From NCBI GenBank assembly GCA_022071945.1, contig JAJVIN010000028.1, forward strand, positions 186,001-250,000: a stretch of 64,000 nucleotides of DNA. The letters run 5' to 3'. This stretch comes from Thermoanaerobaculia bacterium. GTDB lineage: Bacteria; Acidobacteriota; Thermoanaerobaculia; UBA5066. Of this stretch, positions 32,327 to 41,736 are shown piece after piece (within the stretch, counting starts at the first letter, position 1; each line of letters opens with the position of its first letter). The notes under the pieces were generated by a model. That model saw only the letters and a list, made by a program, of their open reading frames with translations. It was not told the DNA's origin and did not search any database. The position numbers were made by a program, and so were the translations under genes.

Positions 32327-34978
32327 TCACGAGCCAGGGTGCTCGCCCTTTTGTTCCTTTTGCCTCTCGAAGTCGATCTGGGCCGCGACTTTGGAAATCC
32401 GGTCGGCGAAGATCGCAATGAGATCGTCCCGCCCCGCCAGCTGGAGGGCGTGTCGAACCGCGTCGGACTCGTTCCTGGCCATTTCGATCTGCTCGACCTT
32501 CAAGCCTTGCTGGAGGAACGCCTCCCTCAGGAGACCGGCGACCTCGCCGGGCTGCCTTCCTCTCAGATCCTCGTCGTCCCGGAGGATGATGTGGTCGAAG
32601 TGCGGCGCGGCCGCCTGGGCCATCTCGACATAGTCCTCGTTTCTCCTGTCGCCCGGAGCGTTGAGAACGCCGATGAGCCTGGCCTTCTTCATCGACGAGA
32701 GGAAGGGCCCGACCGTCTGCATTCCGTGCGCGTTGTGACAGTAGTCGAGGATGACGCGGAAGTTCCGGAACTCGTAGAGGTTCAAGCGTCCCGGCGTCTG
32801 GAAGGGCGAAGGGTGGAAGGTCGTCAACCCCATCTTGATCGCCTCGAGCTCCAGGCCCGCGGCGAAGGCCGCGAGCGAGGCCGCCAGGGCATTCGCGATG
32901 TTGAACCGTGCCTTGCCGTCGTAGGTGATCGGCACCTGCCGGGCGTGAACGATCGGGATCCTCAACGTCGACCGGTAGAGGCAGAGCATGTCGTGCCGGT
33001 CCATGGTGGCGCCGAGACCGCCGCCGGCCACATGAGCCCGGAAGAGCTCCTGCGAAGGATCCAGCGAAAAGAGCGCGAGCCGGGCCTTCGTGCGTGACGA
33101 CATCCAGGGTGTGAAGGAGTCCTCCGCGTTGAGGACAGCGTAGCCGTCCGGAAAGACGCGTTCTGGAACCAGGGCCTTGAGCTTGGCGAGCTCGTCCAGG
33201 GTGTCGATGTCCCTGAGCCCGAGGTGGTCCGGCGCGATGTTCGTCACGACGCCGACGTTGGCGAAGTCGTACCCGAGACCGAACCGGAGCATTCCGCCTC
33301 GCGCCGTCTCCAGGGCCGCGAAGGTGGAGGTCGGATCCCTCAGGACTGCCTGTGCCGAGGCGGGCCCCGTGCAGTCGCCCTTCATGATCATCTCGGAACC
33401 GACGTAGACACCGTCGGTCGTCGTGAGGCCCACCTGGTGCCCGGCCATCCGGGCGATGTGCGCGACGAGGCGCGTCGTCGTGGTCTTGCCGTTGGTGCCT
33501 GTCACCGAGACGATCGGGATCCTGCTGGTTGCGCCGGGCGGGAAGAGCATGTCGATGACGGCTCCCGCCACGTCGCGCGGGGTGCCTTCCGCCGGGTGCG
33601 TGTGCATCCTGAAGCCCGGGGCGGCATTGACCTCGACGATCCCGCCATTCACGTCCGCGATCGGTTTTTCCACGGTGGGCGAGACGACGTCGACGCCCGC
33701 GATGTCGAGCCCGACGATCTTGGCGATTCTCTCCATCATGCTGATGTTGGACGGGTGGACGGAATCCGTGACGTCGCGCGAGATGCCGCCCGTCGAGAGA
33801 TTCGCGGTCGTCTTGACGTAGACGGTCTCACCGGCGGCTGGGACCGAATCGGGACCGAGACCCCGGCGGGCCAGATACGTCAGGGAGAGGTCGTCGAGCG
33901 CAATCTTGGTCAGGACCTTCTCGTGCCCGATTCCACGGCGAGGATCCTTGTTGGTCTCCTCAACGAGCTCCTGAATCGAGCGCTTTCCGTCTCCCACGAC
34001 GTGGGCGGGGACGCGCTGGGCCGCACAGATGAACTTCCCGTTGATGACGACGAAGCGGAAGTCGAACCCGTCCAGAAAGCGCTCGACGATGATCTCCTCG
34101 CGGTGCTTGCGGGCGTCGCGATAGGCGAGTCTGAGCTCCTGTTCCGTCCGGATGTTGGTCAGGACACCGCGCCCGTGCGAGGCGTCGAGCGGCTTGACGA
34201 CGACGGGCCAGCCGAGCTTCTGGGCAACGGCCACGGCGTCTTCCTCGTCCTCGACGATGTACCCCTTCGGGACCGGGATCCCGGCTTCACCCAGGAGCCG
34301 CTTCGTCAGGTCCTTGTCGCCGGCGATCTCGACGCCGAGAAAGGACGTCGTCGAGGCGATCGTCGCCTGGATCCGTCTCTGCCGGGCCCCCGTTCCGAGG
34401 AGGACGAACGACTTCTCGTTCGCCCGCGAGAAGGGGATTCCTCTCCCGACCGCGGCGTCGACGATCGCCTTGGTCGAGGGACCGAGGGAGTACTTCTCTC
34501 GCATCCGCTTCAGCTCATCCATCCGCTCGTCGAACTCGAGCGCGGAAACGGAGTCGTCCGCGCAGGCCTCGACGACGTCCAGGGCGAGCTTCCCCGCCTT
34601 GATGCCGACGCGCTCCTCCTCCATCTCGTAGACGAGGTTGTAGACCCCGCGCTTCTTCGTCGCGCGGGTCCGGCCGAAGCTGACGGGAATGCCAATCCGG
34701 TTCTGGATCTCGATGGCGACGTGCTCCGCCACGTGGCCAATCCACGTTCCCTCCCTGACGCGGGCGAGAAAGCCGCCGGGTGCCCCCTCGGAGCAATAGT
34801 GCTCCTGCAGGGTGGGCAACACCTTCAACAGACGGTCGTAGAAACCAGGAATGGTGTTGGTGGGCCTCTCCTCGAACCCGTCCAGATCGATCCGCATCCA
34901 GATCGAGGGGCGGTTGGACCAGTAGTTGGGGCCGGAAAGAACCAGGGTCTCGAGTAGCCGGATCCGGTCACGTCCCAC
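32327..34978 (-). CDS. cphA: Cyanophycin synthetase
   Basis: An 883-residue enzyme that builds cyanophycin (multi-L-arginyl-poly-L-aspartate) from Asp, Arg and ATP. An N-terminal domain (1 to about 160) begins with the familiar IRLLETLVLSGPNYWS. An ATP-grasp domain follows (about 200-480, with WPVVVKPLDASHGRGV and IVEVNAAPGFRMH). The Mur-ligase-like domain (about 485-880) carries VTGTNGKTTTTRL at about 489-501 and GVVTNIAPDHLG. I chose the GTG at 34978: GGAGGTG precedes it and the protein then starts just before IRLLET, whereas the longer frame adds 45 atypical residues. Length is normal. Cyanophycinase is not adjacent. The C-terminus ends in a charged KEQKGEHPGS tail. Confidence 0.92.
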   Translation of the reverse strand: MGRDRIRLLETLVLSGPNYWSNRPSIWMRIDLDGFEERPTNTIPGFYDRLLKVLPTLQEHYCSEGAPGGFLARVREGTWIGHVAEHVAIEIQNRIGIPVSFGRTRATKKRGVYNLVYEMEEERVGIKAGKLALDVVEACADDSVSALEFDERMDELKRMREKYSLGPSTKAIVDAAVGRGIPFSRANEKSFVLLGTGARQRRIQATIASTTSFLGVEIAGDKDLTKRLLGEAGIPVPKGYIVEDEEDAVAVAQKLGWPVVVKPLDASHGRGVLTNIRTEQELRLAYRDARKHREEIIVERFLDGFDFRFVVINGKFICAAQRVPAHVVGDGKRSIQELVEETNKDPRRGIGHEKVLTKIALDDLSLTYLARRGLGPDSVPAAGETVYVKTTANLSTGGISRDVTDSVHPSNISMMERIAKIVGLDIAGVDVVSPTVEKPIADVNGGIVEVNAAPGFRMHTHPAEGTPRDVAGAVIDMLFPPGATSRIPIVSVTGTNGKTTTTRLVAHIARMAGHQVGLTTTDGVYVGSEMIMKGDCTGPASAQAVLRDPTSTFAALETARGGMLRFGLGYDFANVGVVTNIAPDHLGLRDIDTLDELAKLKALVPERVFPDGYAVLNAEDSFTPWMSSRTKARLALFSLDPSQELFRAHVAGGGLGATMDRHDMLCLYRSTLRIPIVHARQVPITYDGKARFNIANALAASLAAFAAGLELEAIKMGLTTFHPSPFQTPGRLNLYEFRNFRVILDYCHNAHGMQTVGPFLSSMKKARLIGVLNAPGDRRNEDYVEMAQAAAPHFDHIILRDDEDLRGRQPGEVAGLLREAFLQQGLKVEQIEMARNESDAVRHALQLAGRDDLIAIFADRISKVAAQIDFERQKEQKGEHPGS

Positions 34979-35113
34979 GATGCACCTCCGCGTCAGCTCT
35001 GAAAGAAACCGAGAGTATATGAGCAGAAGGCAGTCCGCTCGATGTACCGGATCAAACGGCTCATGGCGGCCGGACGCGAGAGGGGCTAGATTGGTCCGGG
35101 AAACGGAGGACAC

Positions 35114-35989
35114 ATGAAGATCCTGCTCGCAGACTCATTTGACGAATCCCTTCCGGGCCGCCTTTCCGCATTTGGCGAGGTCACGGCCGATCCAGCCCAG
35201 CTTTCCAGCGCCGATGTGCTGCTCGTGAGGTCGAAAACCAAGGTCACCCGCGAGTACCTGGACGGCGCGCCGAACCTCAAGCTCGTCATTCGCGGAGGCG
35301 TCGGCCTCGACAACATCGATGTCGAGACGTGCCGCCAGCGGGGCATCGAGGTCAAGAACACCCCGCGCGCCTCTTCCGTCGCGGTCGCGGAACTGACGCT
35401 CGCCCTCATGCTCGCGATCCCTAACCGCCTGGTCGAGGGCCACATGGGCATGAAGGACGGCAAGTGGCTGAAAAAAGAGCTGAAGAGGACCGAGCTCTTC
35501 CAGAAGACGCTGGGCCTCCTCGGGGCCGGTCTGATCGGCACCGAGGTCGCGCGCCGCGCTCAGGCCTTCGGGATGCGGGTAATCGCCCACGACCAGTACA
35601 TCGCCAACCACGCTCTCGCGGAGCTCGTCGAGCTCGACGAGCTCTTCGCCCAGGCCGACTACATCAGCATCCACCTGCCGCTGACGAACGAGACCCGCGG
35701 GATGATCAACCGGCACTCGATCGCCCAGATGAAGGACGGCGTGATCATTGTGAACACCGCCAGGGGCAAAGTCGTCGACGAGAAGGACCTCGCCGACGCG
35801 CTCAAGTCAGGAAAGGTCAGGGCCTACGGAACCGACGTCTTCTACGGTGATCCGCCGGATCCGACGAGTCCCATCCTGTCTGCCCCGAGCGTGGTGATGA
35901 CCCCCCACATCGGCGGCTCGAGCCAGGAGAACCTGCTCCGGATCGGCGACAACGTCGTCGAGCTCCTCAAGAAGTGGAAGCGGGCCTAG
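35114..35989 (+). CDS. D-2-hydroxyacid dehydrogenase (phosphoglycerate dehydrogenase-like, short form)
   Basis: A 291-residue NAD-dependent D-2-hydroxyacid dehydrogenase. It has VIRGGVGLDNID in the substrate domain, the Rossmann motif GLLGAGLIGTEVARR, catalytic Arg in NTARGKVVD and His in TPHIGGSS. The position usually held by the catalytic Glu (DVFxxEP in SerA) reads DVFYGDPPD, an Asp. There is no C-terminal ACT domain, so serine feedback is not expected. The ATG has CGGAGGA upstream. It diverges from cphA over 135 bases. The substrate could be 3-phosphoglycerate or another 2-hydroxyacid. Confidence 0.85.
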   Translation: MKILLADSFDESLPGRLSAFGEVTADPAQLSSADVLLVRSKTKVTREYLDGAPNLKLVIRGGVGLDNIDVETCRQRGIEVKNTPRASSVAVAELTLALMLAIPNRLVEGHMGMKDGKWLKKELKRTELFQKTLGLLGAGLIGTEVARRAQAFGMRVIAHDQYIANHALAELVELDELFAQADYISIHLPLTNETRGMINRHSIAQMKDGVIIVNTARGKVVDEKDLADALKSGKVRAYGTDVFYGDPPDPTSPILSAPSVVMTPHIGGSSQENLLRIGDNVVELLKKWKRA

Positions 35990-36020
35990 CGCCCCGCGCC
36001 CAGAAGGAAGACCCCGAAAA

Positions 36021-36056
36021 CCCTCTCCCGCGTTGACGCGCCCCGGCGGGAGAGGG
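36021..36056. terminator. GC-rich hairpin after the dehydrogenase gene
   Basis: An 11-bp stem CCCTCTCCCGC / GCGGGAGAGGG with a 14-base loop, 32 bases past the stop. No T run follows, so it may be a repeat or 3'-stabilising hairpin rather than a true terminator. Confidence 0.45.
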
Positions 36057-36191
36057 TCCAGAACCCGAGTGGCGCGCGGCCGGTCCGCGAACGCAGGAGA
36101 GGAACGGGAGCCGCAACGCCCCGCGACAAGTGTACGTGTTGACACGCGCCCCTGTTCGTCGTCATCCTTGTCTCATCGGAGTCGTTTTCTT

Positions 36192-36848
36192 GTGACCGAG
36201 CGGGACGCCTCGCAGAACCGGTTCTCGAAGGAGGAGATCAGGGCCTCCTCGGACTTCATTCGCCTTTTCGCCGAGGTGGAGGCCGCCTATGAGTCGACCC
36301 TCGAGGGCTGGATCCGGGCGCTGGATCTGAGGGACCGTGAGACCGAGGGCCACAGCCGGCGGGTGACCGAGATGACCGAGGCGATCGCGGCCGCCTACGG
36401 CATCCAGGGGATGGACCTCGTGGCCGTCAGACGCGGGGCCCTCCTGCACGACATCGGCAAGATGGCGCTCCCCGACCGGATCCTCCTCAAACCAGGTCCG
36501 CTGGACGAGGAGGAGACGCTCGAGATGCAGCGCCACCCCGTCTATGCGAAACAGATGCTGTCGGGGATTCCCTTTCTCCGCGCCTCGCTCGACATCCCGG
36601 TCGCTCACCATGAAAGATGGGATGGGACCGGGTATCCGTACGGACTGAAGGGCGAGGAAATCCCGCTCGGCGCGCGCCTCTTCGCCGTGGTCGACGTCTG
36701 GGACGCCCTCAGCCACGACCGGCCTTACAGGAAGGGCTGGCCGTTGGCGATGGTCCTCGACCACATCCACTCGCTCGCGGGCTCCCACTTCCAGCCAGAG
36801 GCCGTTATCGCCTTCGAGCAGGAAATGCACCGCAGAAAACAGATCTGA
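36192..36848 (+). CDS. HD-GYP domain cyclic-di-GMP phosphodiesterase-like protein
   Basis: A 218-residue stand-alone HD-GYP protein. The HD pair is in RGALLHDIGKMALPDRIL, and the signature HHERWDGTGYPYGLKGEEIPLGAR follows, with VVDVWDALSHDRPYR closing the domain. Residues H, D, HH, and DGxGYP are all kept, so hydrolysis of cyclic-di-GMP is plausible. There is no receiver or membrane domain; a helix of about 45 residues precedes the HD core. The start is uncertain: GTG at 36192 has a GGAG about 11 bases upstream. It stands alone and is convergent with the chalcone-isomerase-like gene. Confidence 0.85.
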   Translation: MTERDASQNRFSKEEIRASSDFIRLFAEVEAAYESTLEGWIRALDLRDRETEGHSRRVTEMTEAIAAAYGIQGMDLVAVRRGALLHDIGKMALPDRILLKPGPLDEEETLEMQRHPVYAKQMLSGIPFLRASLDIPVAHHERWDGTGYPYGLKGEEIPLGARLFAVVDVWDALSHDRPYRKGWPLAMVLDHIHSLAGSHFQPEAVIAFEQEMHRRKQI

Positions 36849-36861
36849 ACCGGGCACAATG

Positions 36862-36886
36862 AAAAAGGACCCCGCCACCGGGGTCC
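36862..36886 (-). terminator. Intrinsic terminator of the chalcone-isomerase-like gene
   Basis: On the minus strand a perfect 8-bp stem GGACCCCG / CGGGGTCC with a 4-base loop is followed by TTTTTC. It lies 26 bases past the stop at 36913. Confidence 0.85.
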
Positions 36887-36912
36887 CGCGGCTGGACCAG
36901 ACCGTCAAAGGG

Positions 36913-37488
36913 CTACTTGCCCAGCATCCCGTTCTTCAGATCGTCAGACGGCGGCTTGGGGCCGAACCAGAGAGAGAACAAGACCTCCGCGAAGTCCTTG
37001 CCCTCGATCGTGCCGGTGTCCTTGCCATCCTGATTGATGATCGTGCCGGTCCCCGGGATGTAGGCGAAGGTCCACTTCGTACCATCCTTGACGTCCTTGA
37101 CGAGCGCGAGGAACTTGTCGATGTTCGCCTTCTGGGCGCCCATCTTCGCGGCCGCGTTGGCCTGGAAGCCTTCCTGGTAGGTCTCGACGAGCTTGGCCCG
37201 CTCGACCGACCTGAGGAATTGCATCGAAACGGCCTTGGGAACGTCTCCGGTCAGGACCGTGTTGGCGTCCTTCGTCGGAGTCTCGAGGTAGAGACCGCCG
37301 ACATAGACCTTGAAGATCGCTTTTTTACGCAGGCCGAGACCGTTGAGCTTCAGCGTCTTGCCCGCGATGGTCGTCGTGTCGGGCAGGTTCACTCCCGCCA
37401 TTTCCTTGGCGGAAACCGGAAGGGCCACGGCAAAGAGCATCGCGGCGAGGGAAAACGCACCGAGGCGGGACAGGGTCCTGGCAGTCAT
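36913..37488 (-). CDS. Exported chalcone isomerase-like protein
   Basis: A 191-residue protein with a signal peptide (LGAFSLAAMLFAVALPVSAKE) and a chalcone-isomerase-like domain: GVNLPDTTTIAGKTLKLNGLG at the start, KVYVGGLYLETPTKDANTVL, MQFLRSVERAKLVETYQEGF, and an NQDGKDTGTIEGKDFAEVLFSLWFG end. In bacteria these domains are not flavonoid enzymes; a lipid or fatty-acid-binding role has been proposed for the fold. The ATG at 37488 has AAGGAGGAAC five bases upstream. A terminator follows, so it is a single-gene unit. Confidence 0.85.
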   Translation of the reverse strand: MTARTLSRLGAFSLAAMLFAVALPVSAKEMAGVNLPDTTTIAGKTLKLNGLGLRKKAIFKVYVGGLYLETPTKDANTVLTGDVPKAVSMQFLRSVERAKLVETYQEGFQANAAAKMGAQKANIDKFLALVKDVKDGTKWTFAYIPGTGTIINQDGKDTGTIEGKDFAEVLFSLWFGPKPPSDDLKNGMLGK

Positions 37489-37553
37489 CAGTTCCTCCTT
37501 CACTCTTGGGGAAAGCATACCTGAGTGAGGGCGGGGCGGACGACCCGATCGCG

Positions 37554-37934
37554 TCAGTCGAGCTTCGCCGGGCGCAGGAGCGAGTTCGGGTTCTCTCCGG
37601 CGCGAAGCGACAATTCCGCCCCCTCCTCCGCGTACCCGAGGCACTCGAAGAGGTTCCGCACCGCCTGGCCGAGCCGGTCGTTGCCCACCCCGAGCTCTTC
37701 GATGAGCACGACCAGCTTCCGAGCGATGCCGGTGGCCTGCTCGCAGACCTCCGCGCAGTCCTCGCCCGGGTCATTCTCGGCGTCGAAGGGATTCAGGACC
37801 TCGGCGAGCTCGGCCAGCACGTTCCCGAGCTCCCCGGTGTCGAGCTCGTCCCTCTCGAGGACGGGAGCGAGCCGGGCCTCGATTCTCTGCGCGATCGTCC
37901 GGGCGTGGGGAACGTTGACGGGAATCCCGTTCAC
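37554..37934 (-). CDS. Hypothetical protein downstream of glyS (126 aa)
   Basis: Not recognised. A 126-residue acidic, helical soluble protein from a GTG start 12 bases past the glyS stop, in the same direction as glyQ-glyS. It contains GELGNVLAELAEVLNPFDAEN and two Cys (GEDCAEVCEQ), with no membrane or signal segment. Position suggests cotranscription with glycyl-tRNA synthetase. No role can be inferred. Confidence 0.55.
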   Translation of the reverse strand: MNGIPVNVPHARTIAQRIEARLAPVLERDELDTGELGNVLAELAEVLNPFDAENDPGEDCAEVCEQATGIARKLVVLIEELGVGNDRLGQAVRNLFECLGYAEEGAELSLRAGENPNSLLRPAKLD

Positions 37935-37946
37935 GCCCGGACCCCC

Positions 37947-40016
37947 TCAGGCCTGGATCTCGTTGAAGCGCGCCACCCTCGAGAAGTTGTCGCGCATCGC
38001 CCGCAGGAGCGAGAGCCTGTTGTTCCTCACGGCCTCGTCGTCGACCATCACCATGACTTCCTTGAAGAACCGGTCGAGGCTCGGCCCGAGGGACGCCATG
38101 ATGCGGAGCGCCTCTTGGTACTTCCTCTTCTCGTTGAGCATGTCGAGCATGAACTTCGCCTGGAAGAAGTCGGAAGCGAGCTGCCGCTCGGCGTCCTCGC
38201 TCATCAGGCCGGGGACCGGTTCTTCCGGGATCTCCCCGCCAGCCTGGACAAGGATGTTCTGGATTCGCTTGAAGGCCAGGGAGAGAGGAACGAAGTCCTC
38301 CTGGGAGCGGATGGCCGCAACAGCGGTCACGCGGTCGAGAGCGTCCGTGACGTCCCCGCAGTCGGTCGTCAGGACGGCCTGGATCTCGTCGTACTTGAAA
38401 CCGCGCTTGTCGAGGAGGAAGCGAAGACGCTCGATCAGGAAGTCGTAAAGCTCCGAGAGAGCCTCTTCCGCCTCGCGCGGGAGCGACCCGTGGAGCGCGA
38501 AGGCGGCCTCACAGGCCCTTCTGAGGTCGAGTCGCCATCCCTTCTCGAGCAGGATCCTCACGACGCCCAGACCCGCGCGCCTGAGGGCATAGGGGTCCTT
38601 CGACCCGGTCGGGACGAGCCCGAGGCCGAAGAGGCCGGTCAGCGTGTCGATGCGGTCGGCCAGGGCCGTGATGGCCCCCACGTCTCCGCGCGGCAGCCCG
38701 TCCTCGGCCGAGGCGGGCAAGTACTGGTCGTAGATTGCCTGCCAGACCTCATCCGTTTCCCCCTGGTACCGGGCGTAGATGCCCCCCATGACGCCCTGCA
38801 GGTCGGTGAACTCCCGGACCATGCTGGTGACGAGGTCTGTCTTCAGAAGACGCGCGGCCCGGAGCGCCCAGACGGCCTGGTCCTCCTTCCCGAGCTGCGA
38901 GGCGAGGATGTCGGAGAGGTTCTCGAGCCGCTCGGTCTTGGCCCGATAGTCGCCCAGCTTCTCCTGAAACTGGAGGTGGGAAAGGAACTCGAGCCGGTCC
39001 TCGAGAGGCTTTCTGAGGTCTTCCTCGAAGAAGAACTTCGCGTCGGCGAAGCGGGCTTCGAGCACCCACTCGTTTCCCTGGACGATCAAGCCCTTCGGAT
39101 CTGTGGTGTGGTCGGAGACCGCCAGGAAGAACGGCGCCATCGTTCCCTCGGCGCTTCTCACGGGGAGGACCTTCTGGTGCTCGCGCATGGAGGTCACGAG
39201 AACCTCCTCGGGCAAGGCCAGGAACGCCGGATCGAAGGATCCACAGACGAGTCCCGGGATCTCGACGAGGTCGGCCCAGGTTTCGACCAGGCCCCCAGCG
39301 TGCGCGGGCACGCCGCCAGCCTCCCCCGCGAGCGATTCGGCCTTCTCCTGGAGCACCCGGCGCCTTTCGATAAAGTCGGGCTCGACGTGATGCAAGCGGA
39401 GCTTGGCGAAGTAGTCCTCTACCCCGGTGATGATCAGGCGCGCCTTCGAGAGTGTCCTGTGACCCATCGTCGTCCGTGAGGACTCGACGCCGAAGACGGT
39501 GAGCGGCACGACGAGACCGTCAAAGAGAGCCACGATCGAGTGGACGGGACGGACCCAGTTGTACCGGCCGTCTCCCCACCTCATCATCCGCGGGAAGGTC
39601 ATCTTCTCGATGACGGGCGGAAGGATGTCGGCCAGGATGTCGGTCGTGGGGCGCCCCTCGATGGTCTTTCGGGCCACCACGTATTTCCCTTTCGGGGTCG
39701 TCGTCACCGTCAGCGTTCCGAGGTCGACCCCCTGGGACCGCGCGAAACCCTCGGCTGCCTTCGTCCAGTTCCCCTCCTTGTCGAGCGCCGCCGACAGGGG
39801 CGGGCCCACGACGTCGAGGACGGCGTCGTCCTGCATCTCCGGGAGGTCCTTGGCAACGAGAACGAGCCTCCTTGACGTCGAGTAGGTGAAGAACGTTCCG
39901 TTGATCCGCTCGGCGGCAAGACCCTTGGCAACACCTTGCAGGAGGTCCTTGCGGGCGGTGCCGATCACTCCCGCCGGGATCTCCTCGGCCAGGATTTCGA
40001 GAAGGAACTCACTCAT
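37947..40016 (-). CDS. glyS: Glycyl-tRNA synthetase beta subunit
   Basis: A 689-residue beta subunit of the alpha2beta2 bacterial glycyl-tRNA synthetase, involved in tRNA-Gly recognition. It starts with the family-typical [15 protein letters not shown] and contains [25 protein letters not shown] and [11 protein letters not shown]. The HD-like region [33 protein letters not shown] and the DALR-type anticodon-binding C-terminal domain follow. Length is normal. Its ATG overlaps the glyQ stop by four bases (ATGA), so the two subunits are coupled. The hypothetical gene at 37554 follows. Confidence 0.96.
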   Translation of the reverse strand: MSEFLLEILAEEIPAGVIGTARKDLLQGVAKGLAAERINGTFFTYSTSRRLVLVAKDLPEMQDDAVLDVVGPPLSAALDKEGNWTKAAEGFARSQGVDLGTLTVTTTPKGKYVVARKTIEGRPTTDILADILPPVIEKMTFPRMMRWGDGRYNWVRPVHSIVALFDGLVVPLTVFGVESSRTTMGHRTLSKARLIITGVEDYFAKLRLHHVEPDFIERRRVLQEKAESLAGEAGGVPAHAGGLVETWADLVEIPGLVCGSFDPAFLALPEEVLVTSMREHQKVLPVRSAEGTMAPFFLAVSDHTTDPKGLIVQGNEWVLEARFADAKFFFEEDLRKPLEDRLEFLSHLQFQEKLGDYRAKTERLENLSDILASQLGKEDQAVWALRAARLLKTDLVTSMVREFTDLQGVMGGIYARYQGETDEVWQAIYDQYLPASAEDGLPRGDVGAITALADRIDTLTGLFGLGLVPTGSKDPYALRRAGLGVVRILLEKGWRLDLRRACEAAFALHGSLPREAEEALSELYDFLIERLRFLLDKRGFKYDEIQAVLTTDCGDVTDALDRVTAVAAIRSQEDFVPLSLAFKRIQNILVQAGGEIPEEPVPGLMSEDAERQLASDFFQAKFMLDMLNEKRKYQEALRIMASLGPSLDRFFKEVMVMVDDEAVRNNRLSLLRAMRDNFSRVARFNEIQA

Positions 40017-40927
40017 GACAGGATCTCCTCGGGCATCTGGGGCTCCGCGGGCGGCTCGGGCGGAGGCATGAGGGGGAACCCGAGCGCCTTGCGGGACTCG
40101 ACATACGCTCCGGCACACGCGACCGCCAGGTCCCTGACCCTGCGAATCACACCGACGCGGTCGGTCGCGGAAACGGCTCCTCTGGCATCGAGGATGTTGA
40201 ACGTGTGCGAGCACTTCAGGGTCTGATCAAAGGCCGCCAGGACGAGCCCGGCGGACAGCGCCCGCCTCGCCTCGGCCTCCGAGCGCTCGAACTGATCCTG
40301 ATAGAACCCCGTGTCCGCGACCTCGAATCCGTACTTGGAGATCTCGTATTCCTCTTGCTTGCGAACGGCGCCGTACGGGATGCCGGGGGCCCACTCGATG
40401 TCGTAGACACTCTTCTTCTTCGTCAGGAACATCGTGAGGCGCTCGAGGCCATAGGTGATCTCGGCCGTGATCGGCGCCAGGTCGATTCCCCCGGCCTGCT
40501 GGAAGTAGGTGAACTGCGTGATCTCCATGCCGTCGAGCAGGACCTGCCAGCCCACACCCCACGCACCCAGGGTCGGCGACTCCCAGTTGTCTTCCTCGAA
40601 GCGCAGATCGTGATCGGCGGGCTCGATCCCGAGCGCCATCAGGCTCTCGATGTACAGGTCCTGAATGTCGATCGGCGACGGCTTGATGACCAGCTGGAAC
40701 TGGTAGTGCTTCACGAGCCGGAACGGGTTCTCGCCGTAGCGGCCGTCGGCGGGACGGCGGGACGGCTGAACGTACCCGCATCGCCACGGCTCTGGACCGA
40801 GGACTCGCAAGAAAGTGGCCGGGTGCATCGTCCCGGCTCCGACCTCGATGTCGTAGGGTTGCTCGATCAGGCAGCCCTTCGAGGCCCAGAACTCCGACAG
40901 CTTCAGGATGAGATTCTGAAAGTTCAT
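40013..40927 (-). CDS. glyQ: Glycyl-tRNA synthetase alpha subunit
   Basis: A 304-residue catalytic alpha subunit, activating glycine with ATP. It begins [18 protein letters not shown] and contains the class II motifs in [37 protein letters not shown] and [12 protein letters not shown], plus [20 protein letters not shown] and [11 protein letters not shown]. The ATG at 40927 fits the conserved N-terminus. It heads glyQ-glyS, 48 bases after recO on the same strand, so recO-glyQ-glyS may be one transcript. Confidence 0.96.
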   Translation of the reverse strand: MNFQNLILKLSEFWASKGCLIEQPYDIEVGAGTMHPATFLRVLGPEPWRCGYVQPSRRPADGRYGENPFRLVKHYQFQLVIKPSPIDIQDLYIESLMALGIEPADHDLRFEEDNWESPTLGAWGVGWQVLLDGMEITQFTYFQQAGGIDLAPITAEITYGLERLTMFLTKKKSVYDIEWAPGIPYGAVRKQEEYEISKYGFEVADTGFYQDQFERSEAEARRALSAGLVLAAFDQTLKCSHTFNILDARGAVSATDRVGVIRRVRDLAVACAGAYVESRKALGFPLMPPPEPPAEPQMPEEILS

Positions 40928-40974
40928 CGTAACCTCGGTGTTGACCGTTCCAAGACGGGCGGGCGGCCGGAAGG

Positions 40975-41736
40975 TTAGCACGGCGAGCGGGGCGTCGCGT
41001 CCAGCACTCCGAGCAGGGCGTAGCTCTTCAACTCGAAGCCCAGGAAGTGACGGCGGACCTCCCGCGCGATCATCTCGGCACCCAGAAGAGCTTCTCTTTC
41101 TTGCGCCTGGGGCAGCCGGACCGCGGGGAGGGGAGAGGCGGTTATGGACTGCAGAAGAGCGACCGTTCCTTCCGTCACCAGGGGCCGGCCCCGTTCCCCG
41201 CAATCCGGGTGCAGGAGGAACGGTCCAGAGGGCTCGAAGGCGGCCTTGCCCGAGAGGGCGTTCCCGCAGACCGAACATGTCCGGACCGACGGGAAGATTC
41301 CGGCCAGCTTCAGGATCCAGCACTCGAAATAGCGGCCCGCCAGCGGACCAGGCGCCTGTCCCTCGATCAGCGCGTCGAGCACGTGGCGAATCAGGCGGTA
41401 GGTCTCCTGCACCGCCATCTCGGGAGGGCAGAAGGCAAGCGCGCTCTCGGCCATGTAAGGGAGGAGCAGGGCCGTATCCGGCCTCATCGCCAGCGAGAAC
41501 GCGCTCTGTCTCGGCTCGATCTCCCGCACGCTCCCGAGGTCGCTTCCCTCCCTGCGGAAGACCGAGATTTCGACCTCGGTCAGGAGCTGGAGCGAGGCTG
41601 CCCGTTTCGATCTGCCCCTGGCGCCATGGACGACAGCTCGCAGGAGCCCCCGCTCTCTCGTCAGGACGGTGGCCACGACATCCTTCTCGGAGAGAATGTC
41701 GACTTTCAAGATGAACGCCGAGGCAGAGAACAGCAC
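40975..41736 (-). CDS. recO: DNA repair protein RecO
   Basis: A 253-residue RecO, which helps RecR load RecA onto SSB-coated DNA in the RecFOR pathway. The N-terminal OB fold starts [38 protein letters not shown], typical of the family, followed by a helical domain. A partial zinc site is present (CSVCG and HPDCG). I chose the GTG at 41736 because it places SASAFILK at the normal N-terminal position. That start overlaps the beginning of the divergent MFS gene by about 26 bases. Downstream is glyQ on the same strand. Confidence 0.88.
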   Translation of the reverse strand: MLFSASAFILKVDILSEKDVVATVLTRERGLLRAVVHGARGRSKRAASLQLLTEVEISVFRREGSDLGSVREIEPRQSAFSLAMRPDTALLLPYMAESALAFCPPEMAVQETYRLIRHVLDALIEGQAPGPLAGRYFECWILKLAGIFPSVRTCSVCGNALSGKAAFEPSGPFLLHPDCGERGRPLVTEGTVALLQSITASPLPAVRLPQAQEREALLGAEMIAREVRRHFLGFELKSYALLGVLDATPRSPC

